DNA of 64,000 nt. Source: Collimonas sp. OK412. GTDB lineage: Bacteria > Pseudomonadota > Gammaproteobacteria > Burkholderiales > Burkholderiaceae_D. The stretch lies in NCBI RefSeq assembly GCF_900112135.1, contig NZ_FOLC01000005.1, positions 206,317-270,316 of the forward strand. The letters run 5' to 3'. The position numbers and the translations under genes were made by a program. This document shows, piece by piece, positions 25,775 to 34,866 of the stretch (position 1 is its first letter; every line of letters begins with the position of its first letter). Below the pieces are notes generated by a model. It was not told where the DNA came from and did not search any database. It worked only from the letters and a program-made list of their open reading frames with translations.

Positions 25775-26686
25775 TCAGGCCGGGTCGAAACTGGTCAGCT
25801 TCGCCAGCGCGTCCAGCCACCAGGCAAGCGCAGGCCCGACTTCGCGGTCCGGCCGGTACACGCATTGCATCGGCAGCGCCGCTCCCTCCGGCGGATGTCC
25901 GGCAGTCTGGATAAGCACCAGCCGGCCGCTCGCCAGGTCGTCCGCCACCACGTGCCGCGGCATGTAGCCCCAGCCCATGCCGGCCCGCAGCAAGGCGTGC
26001 TTGGTGCCAAGATCGCTCATGCGCCAGGACAGCGAGGAATGCACCGAAAAATCCTGGTTGGCGGTGAGCGCGCTGCGGTCGCTCAGCACCAGCTGCACCT
26101 GCTGCTCCAGCACATGGCCGGGGATGCGGCCGCTGAACTGCGCCAGCGCATGGGCCGGCGCCACGACACCGACCAGCAGCACCGTCGGCAAGCTGATGCG
26201 CAGCAGATTGGGGGGAACGATAGGCAAGGTGCCCAGCACGCCAAGCATCGCCACGCCGTCGAGCACGCGCTCGGCGACCGAACCCAGCGCTTCGATCTCC
26301 AGCCGCACTGTAACGCCGGGAAACGCCTGCCGAAAATCGCCCAGCAACATCACCAGCGCCGCGGTCGGGAAAAACACATCGAGCGCCAGGGTGATTTCCA
26401 GTTCCTGCCCGTGCGCATAGGCGGCCGCGCGCGCCTGCAGGGCATCGACCTGGTCCAGCACCTGGCGCGCATCGCGCAGCAGCTCGATGCCGGCGGCCGT
26501 CAGTTGCGGCCGGTAGCTGCTGCGGTCGAACAAGGGCAATCCAAGCTGGTTTTCCAGCGTGCCGATGGCATAGCTGACTGCCGACTGGGCCCGCTTCAGC
26601 GCCTTCGCCGCGGCCAGGAAACTGCCGCTGTCGGCCACCTGGGCGAACACCCGCAACTGATCCAGCGATAGCCGTTCGATATTCAT
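25775..26686 (-). CDS. LysR family transcriptional regulator
   Basis: A 303-residue regulator with an N-terminal winged HTH (FAQVADSGSFLAAAKALKRA then SAVSYAIGTLENQLGLPLFD) and a C-terminal effector domain (about residues 90-300). It is divergent from the DoxX-pirin genes; the 187-base gap contains inverted repeats suited to LysR binding. By the usual rule it probably controls doxX-pirin and itself. The effector is unknown. The end of this gene abuts the leader region of the CLC gene. Confidence 0.92.
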   Translation of the reverse strand: MNIERLSLDQLRVFAQVADSGSFLAAAKALKRAQSAVSYAIGTLENQLGLPLFDRSSYRPQLTAAGIELLRDARQVLDQVDALQARAAAYAHGQELEITLALDVFFPTAALVMLLGDFRQAFPGVTVRLEIEALGSVAERVLDGVAMLGVLGTLPIVPPNLLRISLPTVLLVGVVAPAHALAQFSGRIPGHVLEQQVQLVLSDRSALTANQDFSVHSSLSWRMSDLGTKHALLRAGMGWGYMPRHVVADDLASGRLVLIQTAGHPPEGAALPMQCVYRPDREVGPALAWWLDALAKLTSFDPA

Positions 26687-26712
26687 GGCGATCCAACAAT
26701 ATCCAATAATTA

Positions 26713-26742
26713 GATATTGATTATCTCAAGATTATCAATATC
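26713..26742. promoter_or_regulatory. Inverted repeat in LysR/doxX intergenic region
   Basis: GATATTGAT (26713-26721) and ATCAATATC (26734-26742) are a perfect 9-bp inverted repeat with a 12-base spacer. A neighbouring AATATC (26699-26704) pairs with GATATT as a second, overlapping repeat. Their place, 27 to 56 bases from the LysR start, fits an autoregulatory LysR site. Confidence 0.55.
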
Positions 26743-26873
26743 CGGCCAGGAATAAGGGGCATAAGATGGTTTCGTCCGCTGCACCAGATACGCAATCATC
26801 ACTCGATACAGCGGCTTGCAAACGCTTACTCACATCGAAACCCTTTAAAACCCTTTTATAGACTGGAACCATC

Positions 26874-27257
26874 ATGCAAACTTCACCAACACTGTATCGT
26901 ATCGGCCGGGTCCTGCTGGCCTCCCTGTTCGTCATTTCGGGCCTCCTGAAAATCACCGCGTTTTCCGGCGTGGTCGGCTACATGAGCAGCCTCGGCATCC
27001 CATTCGCGACTTTCGCCGTGCTTGTCACCATCCTGGTCGAAGTCGGCGGCGGCCTGGCGATCATGACCGGCTGGAATGCGCGTCCCGCAGCGCTCGTGGT
27101 AGCGCTGTTCACGGTCGGCGCCACCCTGGCGGCGCATCGTTTCTGGCAGGCCGATCCAGCCGGCGTGCAAAACCAGCTGAATCATTTCCTGAAAAACATC
27201 TCGATCATCGGCGCCCTGCTCATGCTGGCGGCGGTCGATACGGATGCGAAAAAATAA
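26874..27257 (+). CDS. DoxX family membrane protein
   Basis: A 127-residue protein with four membrane helices (GRVLLASLFVISGLLKI; FATFAVLVTILVEVGGGLAI; PAALVVALFTVGATLAAHRF; IIGALLMLAAVD), the DoxX/SURF4-like fold. Members take part in thiosulfate or quinone-linked redox tasks, or in thiol stress responses with pirins, but the exact role is unknown. It is 23 bases before the pirin gene and divergent from LysR, a pairing common in Proteobacteria. It is probably co-transcribed with pirin. Confidence 0.88.
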   Translation: MQTSPTLYRIGRVLLASLFVISGLLKITAFSGVVGYMSSLGIPFATFAVLVTILVEVGGGLAIMTGWNARPAALVVALFTVGATLAAHRFWQADPAGVQNQLNHFLKNISIIGALLMLAAVDTDAKK

Positions 27258-27280
27258 GCGCGACCTGCCCGGAGAAATTT

Positions 27281-28135
27281 ATGAACAAACCTCTTTTCAA
27301 CCGCCAGCTCGAACGCCTGGTCACCGGCATCAACACCCAGGACGGCGCCGGCGTCAGCCTGGTGCGGGTCCTCACCAACGACCTGCAGCGCCGGCTCGAT
27401 CCGTTCCTGATGCTCGACAATTTCCATTCGGACAAACCGGAAGACTATCTCGCCGGTTTCCCCGACCATCCGCACCGCGGCTTTGAAACCGTCACCTACA
27501 TGCTGGCCGGCCGCATGCGCCATCGCGACAATGCCGGCAACGAAGGCTTGCTGCAGGCCGGCGGCGTGCAGTGGATGACGGCCGGCAGCGGCCTGGTGCA
27601 CTCGGAACTGCCGGAACAGGAAGACGGCCTGATGAGCGGATTCCAGCTGTGGCTCAACCTGGCGTCCGGCGACAAGATGGTCGCCCCCAGCTACCGCGAC
27701 CTGCAGGCCGACCAGATTCCGCAGGTTTCGCCGCAGCCCGGCGTCAAGGTGAAGGTGATTGCAGGCGCCGCTTTCGGCACCGCCGGCGCGGTGCAAAGGC
27801 CGCACACCGAGCCGCTGTACCTGGACGTGCAGCTGGAGGGCGGCCAGCAGCTGGAATTGCCGATCCCGGCCAGGCACAACGCCTTCCTGTATGTGTTCGA
27901 GGGCGCGCTGCGCATCGGCGAAGACGGCCGCAGCGCACCGGCCGGCCGCATGGCGATCCTGAGCAACAGCGCCGATGCCGCCGGCGTCAGCCTGCAGGCG
28001 CAAGGCAACAGCCGCTTCCTGCTGATTGCCGGCAAGCCGCTCAACGAGCCGATTGCGCAGTGGGGGCCGTTCGTGATGAACACCCGCGAACAGGTAGAGC
28101 AGGCGATCCAGGATTTCCGCGACGGCAAGATCTGA
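27281..28135 (+). CDS. Pirin family bicupin protein
   Basis: A 284-residue bicupin. The N-terminal domain carries the metal-binding segment DHPHRGFETVTYML with further ligand HSELPEQE; the C-terminal cupin ends with LLIAGKPLNEPIAQWGPFVMN. Pirins are iron-binding proteins, some with quercetinase activity; the substrate is unknown here. GGAGAAATTT precedes the ATG. It lies downstream of doxX, and a strong terminator closes the unit at 28153-28179. Confidence 0.93.
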   Translation: MNKPLFNRQLERLVTGINTQDGAGVSLVRVLTNDLQRRLDPFLMLDNFHSDKPEDYLAGFPDHPHRGFETVTYMLAGRMRHRDNAGNEGLLQAGGVQWMTAGSGLVHSELPEQEDGLMSGFQLWLNLASGDKMVAPSYRDLQADQIPQVSPQPGVKVKVIAGAAFGTAGAVQRPHTEPLYLDVQLEGGQQLELPIPARHNAFLYVFEGALRIGEDGRSAPAGRMAILSNSADAAGVSLQAQGNSRFLLIAGKPLNEPIAQWGPFVMNTREQVEQAIQDFRDGKI

Positions 28136-28152
28136 GAGCGTGAAAAGAGAAA

Positions 28153-28179
28153 GGGGCGAGCAATCCACTCGCCCCTTTT
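28153..28179 (+). terminator. Rho-independent terminator after the pirin gene
   Basis: GGGGCGAG (28153-28160) pairs with CTCGCCCC (28168-28175) across a 7-base loop and is followed by TTTT. It lies 18 bases after the pirin stop. Confidence 0.85.
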
Positions 28180-28216
28180 GTTATGCTTACCGGACATTTC
28201 ATTATTCCGGCCGGCC

Positions 28217-28867
28217 ATGACACGCAAGCTCTTCTGGCAAGATCCTTACCGCACCACGCTTGACACCAAGGTCGTGGCCGTCGACAGCGACCGCATCCGC
28301 CTCGCGGAAACCATTTTCTTCGCCTTTTCCGGCGGCCAGGAAAGCGACCACGGCACCGTGGCCGGGCATCCCGTGCTGTCCGCGGAAAAAGACGGCCTGG
28401 ACATTCTCTACACGCTGGCTCCGGGACATGGCCTGCAGGCCGGCAGCGCCGTCGAGGTGGCGATCGACTGGGACCGCCGCTATCGCCTGATGCGGCTGCA
28501 CTTCGCCGCCGAGATGGTGCTGCAGCTGGTGTACAAGCTGCGGCCCGGCATCGAACGCATCGGCGCCCATATCTCGGCCGACAAAGGGCGCATCGACTTT
28601 GCCCACGAAGGCAGCATCGCCGTGCTGCTGCCGCAGATCGAAAGCGAGGTGGCCGCCCTGCTCCAGGCCGACCTGCCTATCGTCACCGCCTTCACCGATG
28701 AAGCGGCGCAGCGGCGCTATTGGGAAGTCGCCGGATTCGCCAGGATGGCCTGCGGCGGCACCCATCCGCGCTCGACCGCCGAGGTCGGCGCGCTCAGGCT
28801 GAAACGCAAGAATATCGGCAAGGGCAAGGAGCGCATCGAAATCAGCTTGCTGGAGAGCGCCGCCTGA
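28217..28867 (+). CDS. AlaX-like alanyl-tRNA editing domain protein
   Basis: A 216-residue free-standing relative of the AlaRS editing domain, which clears Ser or Gly wrongly attached to tRNA-Ala. It starts MTRKLFWQDPYRTTLDTKV and has the strand motif IFFAFSGGQESDHG and the distal CGGTHPRSTAEVG metal motif. The proximal motif, HxxxH in the family, reads LHFAAEMVL: the second His is replaced by Glu. Metal binding or activity may therefore be altered. It stands alone between the pirin terminator and a convergent amidohydrolase. Confidence 0.85.
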   Translation: MTRKLFWQDPYRTTLDTKVVAVDSDRIRLAETIFFAFSGGQESDHGTVAGHPVLSAEKDGLDILYTLAPGHGLQAGSAVEVAIDWDRRYRLMRLHFAAEMVLQLVYKLRPGIERIGAHISADKGRIDFAHEGSIAVLLPQIESEVAALLQADLPIVTAFTDEAAQRRYWEVAGFARMACGGTHPRSTAEVGALRLKRKNIGKGKERIEISLLESAA

Positions 28868-28868
28868 A

Positions 28869-30257
28869 TCAGGGCTTGAAGGCGCGCTCGTACTTGCCCG
28901 CGACCTGCTCCAGCAGCGCGCGCAGCTCGGGCTCAGGATGCCAGTTGCCATTGGCCATGACGCCAAGCGGGGTCCGCAAGGTCGAGAGATCGTCCAGCGG
29001 ATTTTTCGCGGAAAGCATCAAGTCGGCGCGGTTGCCCACTGCGATCGTGCCAAACGGCTCAGCGTCGGGCACGGAACGGCGGATCAGTTCACCCGGCGTG
29101 CGGGTGGCGGCGGACAGCACCTGGTACCTGCTGAGGCCGGCCTGCTCCAGGGCGCGCAGGTCGTCGTGCAAGGAAAAGCCGGGCGCCAGGCCGGGAATGG
29201 CCGGCGCATCGGTGCCTGTCACCAGAGGCACGCCGGCCTGCGCCATCTCTTTGATGAAACGTTTCAGGAATGCGACCCGGGCGTCAAGACTGCCTTGGCG
29301 TTCCGCATAATCATCCTCCCGCCAGCGAATCCGCCGCGCCGGCGTCACGTATCGGGTTTCGGGTGCGCGCAGGTAACCCTCGACGACTTCCGGCTTGCCC
29401 CACTGCTGCGCAATCGTTGCATAGGTGATGAGGTCGGCCGTGACGAAAGCCTTGTTGCGCTTGATGAAAGCGATCGCCGCCGGAATCTCGGCAGGATCAG
29501 GCGCACTGTTCATTTGCCCCGATGCGTCCGCGGTTTTTTTCTCAGGATGGGAGAACGTCGTATAAAAAAATTCTTCGGCATGGGCTACCAGGACCTGTCC
29601 CGCGTCGAGCTGGCGTTCCAGCCCGACCCGGGTGACGCCGTGGCCGATGACTGCAATCTGCTGGTTCTTGCCTTCCTCGACGAGCGCCTGGAACACGGCC
29701 GGCGACAGGTTGTTGTAGACCTTGATGAATTCGTAGCCGTTGGTTTTGGCGAGGCCGACGATGGCGCGCGCCTGCTCCGGCGTCGTCACCACGAAGTGGC
29801 CGTACTGCGGCGTCCCGTCGACCAGGAAACCGGCATAAACATGCGGTCCGGCGAGCTTGCCGCGATTGATCTCAGGCCGCACTTCCGCCATGAAACCGTT
29901 AGACGCCTCGCCCATGTTCAGCACCGTGGTGACGCCGTTGGCCAGGTAGACCAGCATGTCGCCGGTGGTGTCCGAGTGGACGTGCATGTCGGCCAGTCCG
30001 GGCGAGAGGAACGCGCTGCCGTGGCCGTCGACGATGCGCGCGTCCTTTGGAATCGGCACCGCCGGTCCGATCGCGGCGATCTTGCCGTTCTCGACCAGCA
30101 CGGTCTGGTTGCGCACGATACGGTCGGTGTCCATGGGCAGCAGGTTGACCGCGACGAATGCGGTAATTGCCGCGGGTTGCGGTTGCGGCGTTTGCGCGAA
30201 GGCAGGTGGGCAAAGAAGGAGCGGCGCAGCCGCCGCGATCAAGGCGAGTAGTTTCAA
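28869..30257 (-). CDS. Exported amidohydrolase family protein, TTG start
   Basis: A 462-residue metal-dependent amidohydrolase with a signal peptide (LLALIAAAAPLLLCPPAFAQ). It shows the metal ligands DMHVHSD, GHGV and TGTDAPAIPG, and the usual N-terminal and C-terminal composite beta-sandwich segments (VENGKIAAIGP, GNRADLMLSAKNP). The substrate is unknown; related exported members cleave peptides or prolyl bonds. The start is TTG (30255-30257) with GGAG seven bases upstream, and no ATG gives a complete signal peptide. It follows the lrp gene after 63 bases on the same strand. Confidence 0.88.
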   Translation of the reverse strand: MKLLALIAAAAPLLLCPPAFAQTPQPQPAAITAFVAVNLLPMDTDRIVRNQTVLVENGKIAAIGPAVPIPKDARIVDGHGSAFLSPGLADMHVHSDTTGDMLVYLANGVTTVLNMGEASNGFMAEVRPEINRGKLAGPHVYAGFLVDGTPQYGHFVVTTPEQARAIVGLAKTNGYEFIKVYNNLSPAVFQALVEEGKNQQIAVIGHGVTRVGLERQLDAGQVLVAHAEEFFYTTFSHPEKKTADASGQMNSAPDPAEIPAAIAFIKRNKAFVTADLITYATIAQQWGKPEVVEGYLRAPETRYVTPARRIRWREDDYAERQGSLDARVAFLKRFIKEMAQAGVPLVTGTDAPAIPGLAPGFSLHDDLRALEQAGLSRYQVLSAATRTPGELIRRSVPDAEPFGTIAVGNRADLMLSAKNPLDDLSTLRTPLGVMANGNWHPEPELRALLEQVAGKYERAFKP

Positions 30258-30320
30258 TTACGGTCTCCGTTGGCGTTGTAATTTGAATGAGTCCACGAGA
30301 TGAAACCGAGGAAGACGCCG

Positions 30321-30812
30321 CTACTTGCTTTCCATCGACAATGCCAGCGTTTCCTTGATTTCCTCCATTACAACATAGCTCTTGGACTGCGCCGCGCCCG
30401 GCAGCTGCAGCAGCATGTCGCCCAGCAGTTTGCGGTACTCCGCCATTTCGCGGATGCGGGCTTTGATCAGGTAATCGAAATCGCCGGACACCAGGTGGCA
30501 TTCCAGCACCTCCGGGATGCGCAGCACTTCGCGCCGGAACTGCTCGAAGGCATGCGCCGATTTCTGATTCAGCGTAATCTCGACAAAAACCAGCAGCTTG
30601 GCGCCGACCGCGGCCGGGTTGACGCGGGCGTAATAACCGTCGATGACGCCGTCGCGTTCCATCCGCTTGACGCGCTCGATGCACGGCGTGATCGACAAGC
30701 CGACCTGCTCGCCCAGGTCCTTCATCGACATGCGGCCGTCCTGCTGCAGCAAACGCAAGATATGGCGGTCCAGCTTGTCCAGGGTGCGGCTTGATTCCTT
30801 GTAGATTCTCAT
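30321..30812 (-). CDS. lrp: Lrp/AsnC family regulator
   Basis: A 163-residue Lrp-type regulator: N-terminal HTH (LDRHILRLLQQDGRMSMKDL then VGLSITPCIERVKRMERDGV) and the C-terminal RAM ligand domain (LVFVEITLNQKSAHAFEQF, ECHLVSGDFDYLI). It is divergent from dadA. Lrp proteins at dad loci sense alanine or leucine, and the E. coli Lrp controls dadAX, so regulation of the neighbouring dadA-alr unit is a good inference. Confidence 0.93.
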   Translation of the reverse strand: MRIYKESSRTLDKLDRHILRLLQQDGRMSMKDLGEQVGLSITPCIERVKRMERDGVIDGYYARVNPAAVGAKLLVFVEITLNQKSAHAFEQFRREVLRIPEVLECHLVSGDFDYLIKARIREMAEYRKLLGDMLLQLPGAAQSKSYVVMEEIKETLALSMESK

Positions 30813-30865
30813 GTCTCGAATTTGCTGGTATTTTTAGTGTTAAATCCTGAATATATCGATTTATA

Positions 30866-30880
30866 CAGTAACAAATGCTG
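30866..30880. promoter_or_regulatory. Lrp-like operator between lrp and dadA
   Basis: CAGTAACAAATGCTG fits the Lrp consensus frame YAG-N9-CTR. Flanking words TTTATACAG and CTGTAAAT extend the dyad, and ACTGTAAAT recurs near 30909. The site lies in the AT-rich 137-base gap, centred 77 bases upstream of the dadA start. Confidence 0.55.
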
Positions 30881-30949
30881 TAAATTAGCTATTAGCATAG
30901 CGCTTATTACTGTAAATAAAAACCAATTCAGGCGTTAGGGAGAATCAAG

Positions 30950-32236
30950 ATGCGGGTGCTCATTCTTGGCAGCGGTGTGGTCGGCGTCACCAGCGCCTAT
31001 TACCTGGCCCGCGCCGGCCACGAAGTAACGGTCATCGACCGCCTGCCGGGTCCGGCGCAAGACACCAGTTTTGCCAACGCCGGCCAGATTTCCCCCGGCT
31101 ACGCCTCGCCCTGGGCTGCGCCCGGCATCCCGTTGAAAGCACTGAAGTGGATGCTGCAAGAGCACGCGCCGCTCTCGATCACCCCCGACGGCACCCTGTT
31201 CCAGCTGCGCTGGATGTGGCAGATGCTGCGCAACTGCAGCGCGGCCCGCTACGCCGTCAACAAGGAACGCATGGTGCGCCTGGCTGAATACAGCCGCGAC
31301 TGCTTCAAGGTGCTGCGCGCCGATACCGGCATCGCTTACGAAGGCCGCCAGCTCGGCACCATGCAGGTGTTCCGCAGCCAGCAGCAGCTGGACGACGCCG
31401 CCAAGGATATCCAGGTCCTGCAAGACACCGGCGTGCCGTTCGAGTTGCTGACGCCGGACCAGCTGGCGCTGGCGGAACCGGCGCTGGAAGCGGTCAAGCA
31501 CAAGCTGAGCGGCGCCCTGCGCCTGCCGAACGATGAAACCGGCGACTGCCAGATGTTCACTACCCGGCTGGCCAAGATGGCCGAAGAGCTGGGCGTGCGC
31601 TTCCGCTACAACCTGCAGATCGATGCGCTGACCCTGGCCAACGGTGAGATCGCCGGCGTCCAGTGCGGCCCCGAGCACCTGCAGGCCGACAGCTACGTGG
31701 TGGCGCTGGGCGCCTATTCGACCGGCTTCCTCGGCTCGCTGCTGGATATCCCGGTGTATCCGCTGAAAGGTTATTCGATCACGGTGCCGATCGTCGACGC
31801 CGAAGCGGCGCCGGTCTCGACCATCCTCGACGAAACCTACAAGATCGCCATCACCCGTTTCGACAACCGCATCCGGGTCGGCGGCATGGCCGAGATCGTC
31901 GGCTTCAACAAGACCCTCAAGCCGAAACGACGCGCCACCCTGGAGATGGTGGTCAACGACCTGTTCCCGGGCGCCGGCAACACCGCCGCCGCCAGTTTCT
32001 GGACCGGCTTGCGGCCGATGACGCCGGACGGCACGCCGATCGTCGGCGCCACCCATATCCGCAACCTGTTCCTCAACACCGGCCACGGTACGCTCGGCTG
32101 GACCATGTCTTGCGGTTCGGCGCAGCTGCTCTCCGACCTGATCTCCGGCAAGCGGCCGGCGATTGCCGCGGATGACCTGGCGGTCGGCCGCTACAGCAGG
32201 CATGGCGCGCAAAGCGAGCACCCCGCTTACGCCTGA
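30950..32236 (+). CDS. dadA: D-amino acid dehydrogenase small subunit
   Basis: DadA is a membrane-associated FAD enzyme that oxidises D-alanine and other D-amino acids to keto acids and ammonia, passing electrons to quinone. The 428-residue product has the FAD dinucleotide motif [19 protein letters not shown] at the N-terminus, [17 protein letters not shown], and the C-terminal FAD segment [18 protein letters not shown]. Length matches the family. It is followed 58 bases later by an alanine racemase gene, as in E. coli dadAX, so the pair probably degrades L- and D-alanine. Confidence 0.96.
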   Translation: MRVLILGSGVVGVTSAYYLARAGHEVTVIDRLPGPAQDTSFANAGQISPGYASPWAAPGIPLKALKWMLQEHAPLSITPDGTLFQLRWMWQMLRNCSAARYAVNKERMVRLAEYSRDCFKVLRADTGIAYEGRQLGTMQVFRSQQQLDDAAKDIQVLQDTGVPFELLTPDQLALAEPALEAVKHKLSGALRLPNDETGDCQMFTTRLAKMAEELGVRFRYNLQIDALTLANGEIAGVQCGPEHLQADSYVVALGAYSTGFLGSLLDIPVYPLKGYSITVPIVDAEAAPVSTILDETYKIAITRFDNRIRVGGMAEIVGFNKTLKPKRRATLEMVVNDLFPGAGNTAAASFWTGLRPMTPDGTPIVGATHIRNLFLNTGHGTLGWTMSCGSAQLLSDLISGKRPAIAADDLAVGRYSRHGAQSEHPAYA

Positions 32237-32294
32237 CGCGGTTGCTGCCGCGGCAGATATCACTGTCACCACCGTTTTCTGAACGATATACATC

Positions 32295-33401
32295 ATGCAT
32301 CCACAAGCGGCACATGCAGGCGCGATCCTGACCGTCGATCTCGACGCCCTGCGCAGTAACTATCGCCTGCTCCGCAAGCAAGCCGGATCGGCTGCCTGCG
32401 GCGCCGCCGTCAAGGCCGACGCCTATGGCCTGGGCGCGGAACGGGTCGGGCCGGCGCTGGCGGCGGAAGGCTGCCGCCACTTCTTTGTCGCCCACCTCGA
32501 CGAGGGCATTGCACTGCGACCGCATCTGCCGGCAACCGCGCAAGTATTCGTGCTGCATGGGCCGCCGCCCGGCACCGGGCAGGAATTCATCAGCCGCGGC
32601 CTGACGCCGGTGCTCAACAGCCTGCAGCAGGTCCAGGACTGGCATGCGCTGGCGCAAGCGCTGCAGCGGCCGCTGCCGGCCATCGTCCAGGTCGACAGCG
32701 GCATGTCGCGGATGGGCTTGCCGGCGGCCGAAGCCGAAGCCTGGCTGGCGGACCCGCTGTACCAGCAAACCATCCCGCCGCTGTTCCTGATGAGCCACCT
32801 GGCTTGCGCCGAACACCAGGACCATCCGATGAACGCCAGCCAGCTGGCGCGTTTCAAGGCGCTGCGGCAGCGCCTGCCGCAGGTGCCGGCCAGCCTGGCC
32901 AACTCTTCCGGGATTTTTCTTGGGGCCGACTATCAGTTCGACCTGGTCCGCCCCGGCGCCGCGCTGTACGGCATCGCGCCGGTGGCCGGCGCCGCCAATC
33001 CGCTGCAGCCGGTAGCCGCCCTGCATGGCCGCATCCTGCAAACCCGCACCATCGAACGCGGCGACCATGTCGGCTACGGCATCAGTTATAGCGCCACGGA
33101 ACAGCGGCAGATCGCTACCGTCGGCGTCGGTTATGCCGACGGCTGGCTGCGCGGCATGAGCAACCGCGGCGTCGTGTTCATCGACGGCAAGGCCGCGCCG
33201 ATGGTCGGCACCGTCTCCATGGATTCGATCACCATCGATGTCACCGGCATTGCCGCCGAACGGCTGCAGGCGGGCACCCTGGTCGAACTGATCGGTCCCA
33301 GCCGCCCGGTCGACGACGTTGCGCGGCTGGCCGGCACCATCGGCTATGAAATCCTGACCGGCTTGGGAATGCGCTACTATCGGGAGTATGTCGGGCAGTG
33401 A
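32295..33401 (+). CDS. alr: Alanine racemase, catabolic (DadX type by context)
   Basis: A 368-residue PLP enzyme that interconverts L- and D-alanine. The PLP lysine is in AAVKADAYGLGAERV (about Lys40), the catalytic tyrosine region is VGYGISYSAT, and the C-terminal beta domain contains GTVSMDSITIDVT. Its place after dadA suggests the catabolic DadX role that feeds D-Ala to DadA, though it could also serve cell-wall synthesis if it is the only copy. The gap to the M20 gene is 44 bases. Confidence 0.95.
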   Translation: MHPQAAHAGAILTVDLDALRSNYRLLRKQAGSAACGAAVKADAYGLGAERVGPALAAEGCRHFFVAHLDEGIALRPHLPATAQVFVLHGPPPGTGQEFISRGLTPVLNSLQQVQDWHALAQALQRPLPAIVQVDSGMSRMGLPAAEAEAWLADPLYQQTIPPLFLMSHLACAEHQDHPMNASQLARFKALRQRLPQVPASLANSSGIFLGADYQFDLVRPGAALYGIAPVAGAANPLQPVAALHGRILQTRTIERGDHVGYGISYSATEQRQIATVGVGYADGWLRGMSNRGVVFIDGKAAPMVGTVSMDSITIDVTGIAAERLQAGTLVELIGPSRPVDDVARLAGTIGYEILTGLGMRYYREYVGQ

Positions 33402-33445
33402 TGCCAGCTCTCGAACCCGCTCCTGCAATCATTTAATTTCACGCC

Positions 33446-34684
33446 ATGTCCAATACAACCTTATCCGACCAGCTGCTCAACTGGATCGACGGCCACTTTG
33501 ACGAAGAAGTCGGATTCCTGCAAAAGATCGTCCGCACTCCCACCGACACCCCGCCCGGCAATAACGCGCCGCACGCCGACGCCGTGGCCGAGCTGGTCGC
33601 CGCCTGGGGCTGGCAGGCCGAGAAGCACCAGGTGCCGGCCGCCGCCGTCAAAGACTACGGCATGGAAAGCATCACCAACCTGATCATCCGCCGCCAGTAT
33701 GCCGGCGCCGGCCCGGTGCTGGCGCTGAACGCCCACGGCGACGTGGTGCCGCCAGGCGAAGGCTGGACCAAACAGCCGTATGGCGGCGAAATCGAAAACG
33801 GCCGCATCTACGGCCGCGCCACCACGGTGTCCAAAGGCGATTTCGCCACCTATATTTTTGCCGTGCGCGCACTGGAAGCGCTCGGCGTGCCGCTCAAGGG
33901 CGCGCTCGAACTGCACTTCACCTATGACGAAGAATTCGGCGGCTTGCTGGGGCCGGCCTGGCTGCTGGAAAACCAGCTGACCAAACCGGACCTGGTGATC
34001 GGCCCCGGCTTCAGCTACAACGTCGTCACCGCGCACAACGCCTGCCTGCAGTTCGAGGTGACGGTGCATGGCAAGGCGACCCACGGCTCGATGCCGGAAA
34101 CCGGCCACGACGCATTGCAGGCAGCGACCAAGGTCCTGCAGGCGATCTACGCCAAGCTGCCCGACCTGAAAAAAATCAGTTCGGCCATTCCCGGCATCAC
34201 CCATCCGACCATGATCGTCGGCCGCATCGACGGCGGCACCAACACCAATGTGGTGCCGGGCAAGGTGGTGCTGAAGATGGACCGCCGCATGATCCCGGAA
34301 GAAGACCCGGCGGCTGTCGAAGCCGACGTGCGGGCCATGATCGCTGCCGCTGTCGCCGATCTGCCGGGCATCCGCGTCGACATCAAGCGCCTGCTGCTGG
34401 CGCGCGCGCTGCGTCCGCTGCCGGGCCACGAAAAACTGCTGGCCAGCGTGCAAAAGAATGCGCAAGCCGTTTTAGGCGAAGCGATTCCGGCCATTGGCTC
34501 GGCGCTCTATACCGATGCCCGCTTGTACGGCGAACACGGCATTCCGGTGGTGCTGTACGGCGCCGGTCCGCGCACGCTGATGGAATCGAACGCCAAGCAG
34601 GCCGATGAAAACCTGGCGCTGGACGACCTGCGCAAAGCCACCAAAGTGGTGGCGCTGACTTTGCTCGATTTCCTCGCGCAATAG
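33446..34684 (+). CDS. M20 family metallopeptidase
   Basis: A 412-residue zinc-dependent peptidase or deacylase. It shows LNAHGDVVPPGEGW (first metal His/Asp region), GRATTVSKGDFATY (bridging Asp), TYDEEFGG (catalytic Glu-Glu) and the dimerisation domain around residues 195-310. The substrate is unknown; ArgE/DapE-like peptidases and amidases share this form. It follows alr in the same direction, so it may help release amino acids in the same catabolic unit. A hairpin TGCCGGG/CCCGGCA lies just after the stop. Confidence 0.92.
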   Translation: MSNTTLSDQLLNWIDGHFDEEVGFLQKIVRTPTDTPPGNNAPHADAVAELVAAWGWQAEKHQVPAAAVKDYGMESITNLIIRRQYAGAGPVLALNAHGDVVPPGEGWTKQPYGGEIENGRIYGRATTVSKGDFATYIFAVRALEALGVPLKGALELHFTYDEEFGGLLGPAWLLENQLTKPDLVIGPGFSYNVVTAHNACLQFEVTVHGKATHGSMPETGHDALQAATKVLQAIYAKLPDLKKISSAIPGITHPTMIVGRIDGGTNTNVVPGKVVLKMDRRMIPEEDPAAVEADVRAMIAAAVADLPGIRVDIKRLLLARALRPLPGHEKLLASVQKNAQAVLGEAIPAIGSALYTDARLYGEHGIPVVLYGAGPRTLMESNAKQADENLALDDLRKATKVVALTLLDFLAQ

Positions 34685-34692
34685 ACCACGAT

Positions 34693-34721
34693 TGCCGGGC
34701 GGCCCCGAGCACCTCCCGGCA
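34693..34721. terminator. Hairpin after the M20 gene
   Basis: TGCCGGG (34693-34699) pairs with CCCGGCA (34715-34721), nine bases after the stop. There is no T-run, so it is a weak terminator at best. Confidence 0.35.
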
Positions 34722-34834
34722 GACATCCCGATGTTGGTGTAAGATTAGCCATCGCTCGAGCGCACAAGATCATGTCTGTGCCGCATCCCGGCAGTTCCTG
34801 CCAGCGCTTTCACCCGCCGTACATATTTAACCCG

Positions 34835-34851
34835 GCGCCAGCAACTGGCGC
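34835..34851 (+). promoter_or_regulatory. Hairpin just before the Bcr/CflA start
   Basis: GCGCCAG and CTGGCGC form a 7-bp stem with a 3-base loop that ends 15 bases before the ATG, where the ribosome site should be; no clear Shine-Dalgarno sequence is visible. It may lower or control translation of the exporter. This is inference from position only. Confidence 0.35.
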
Positions 34852-34866
34852 TACTCCAAGCATCCC

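Noticed and set aside
30935..32296. 453-codon minus-strand ORF over dadA
   Set aside because: Antisense shadow with low-complexity Gly/Arg/Val composition; dadA on the plus strand is certain.
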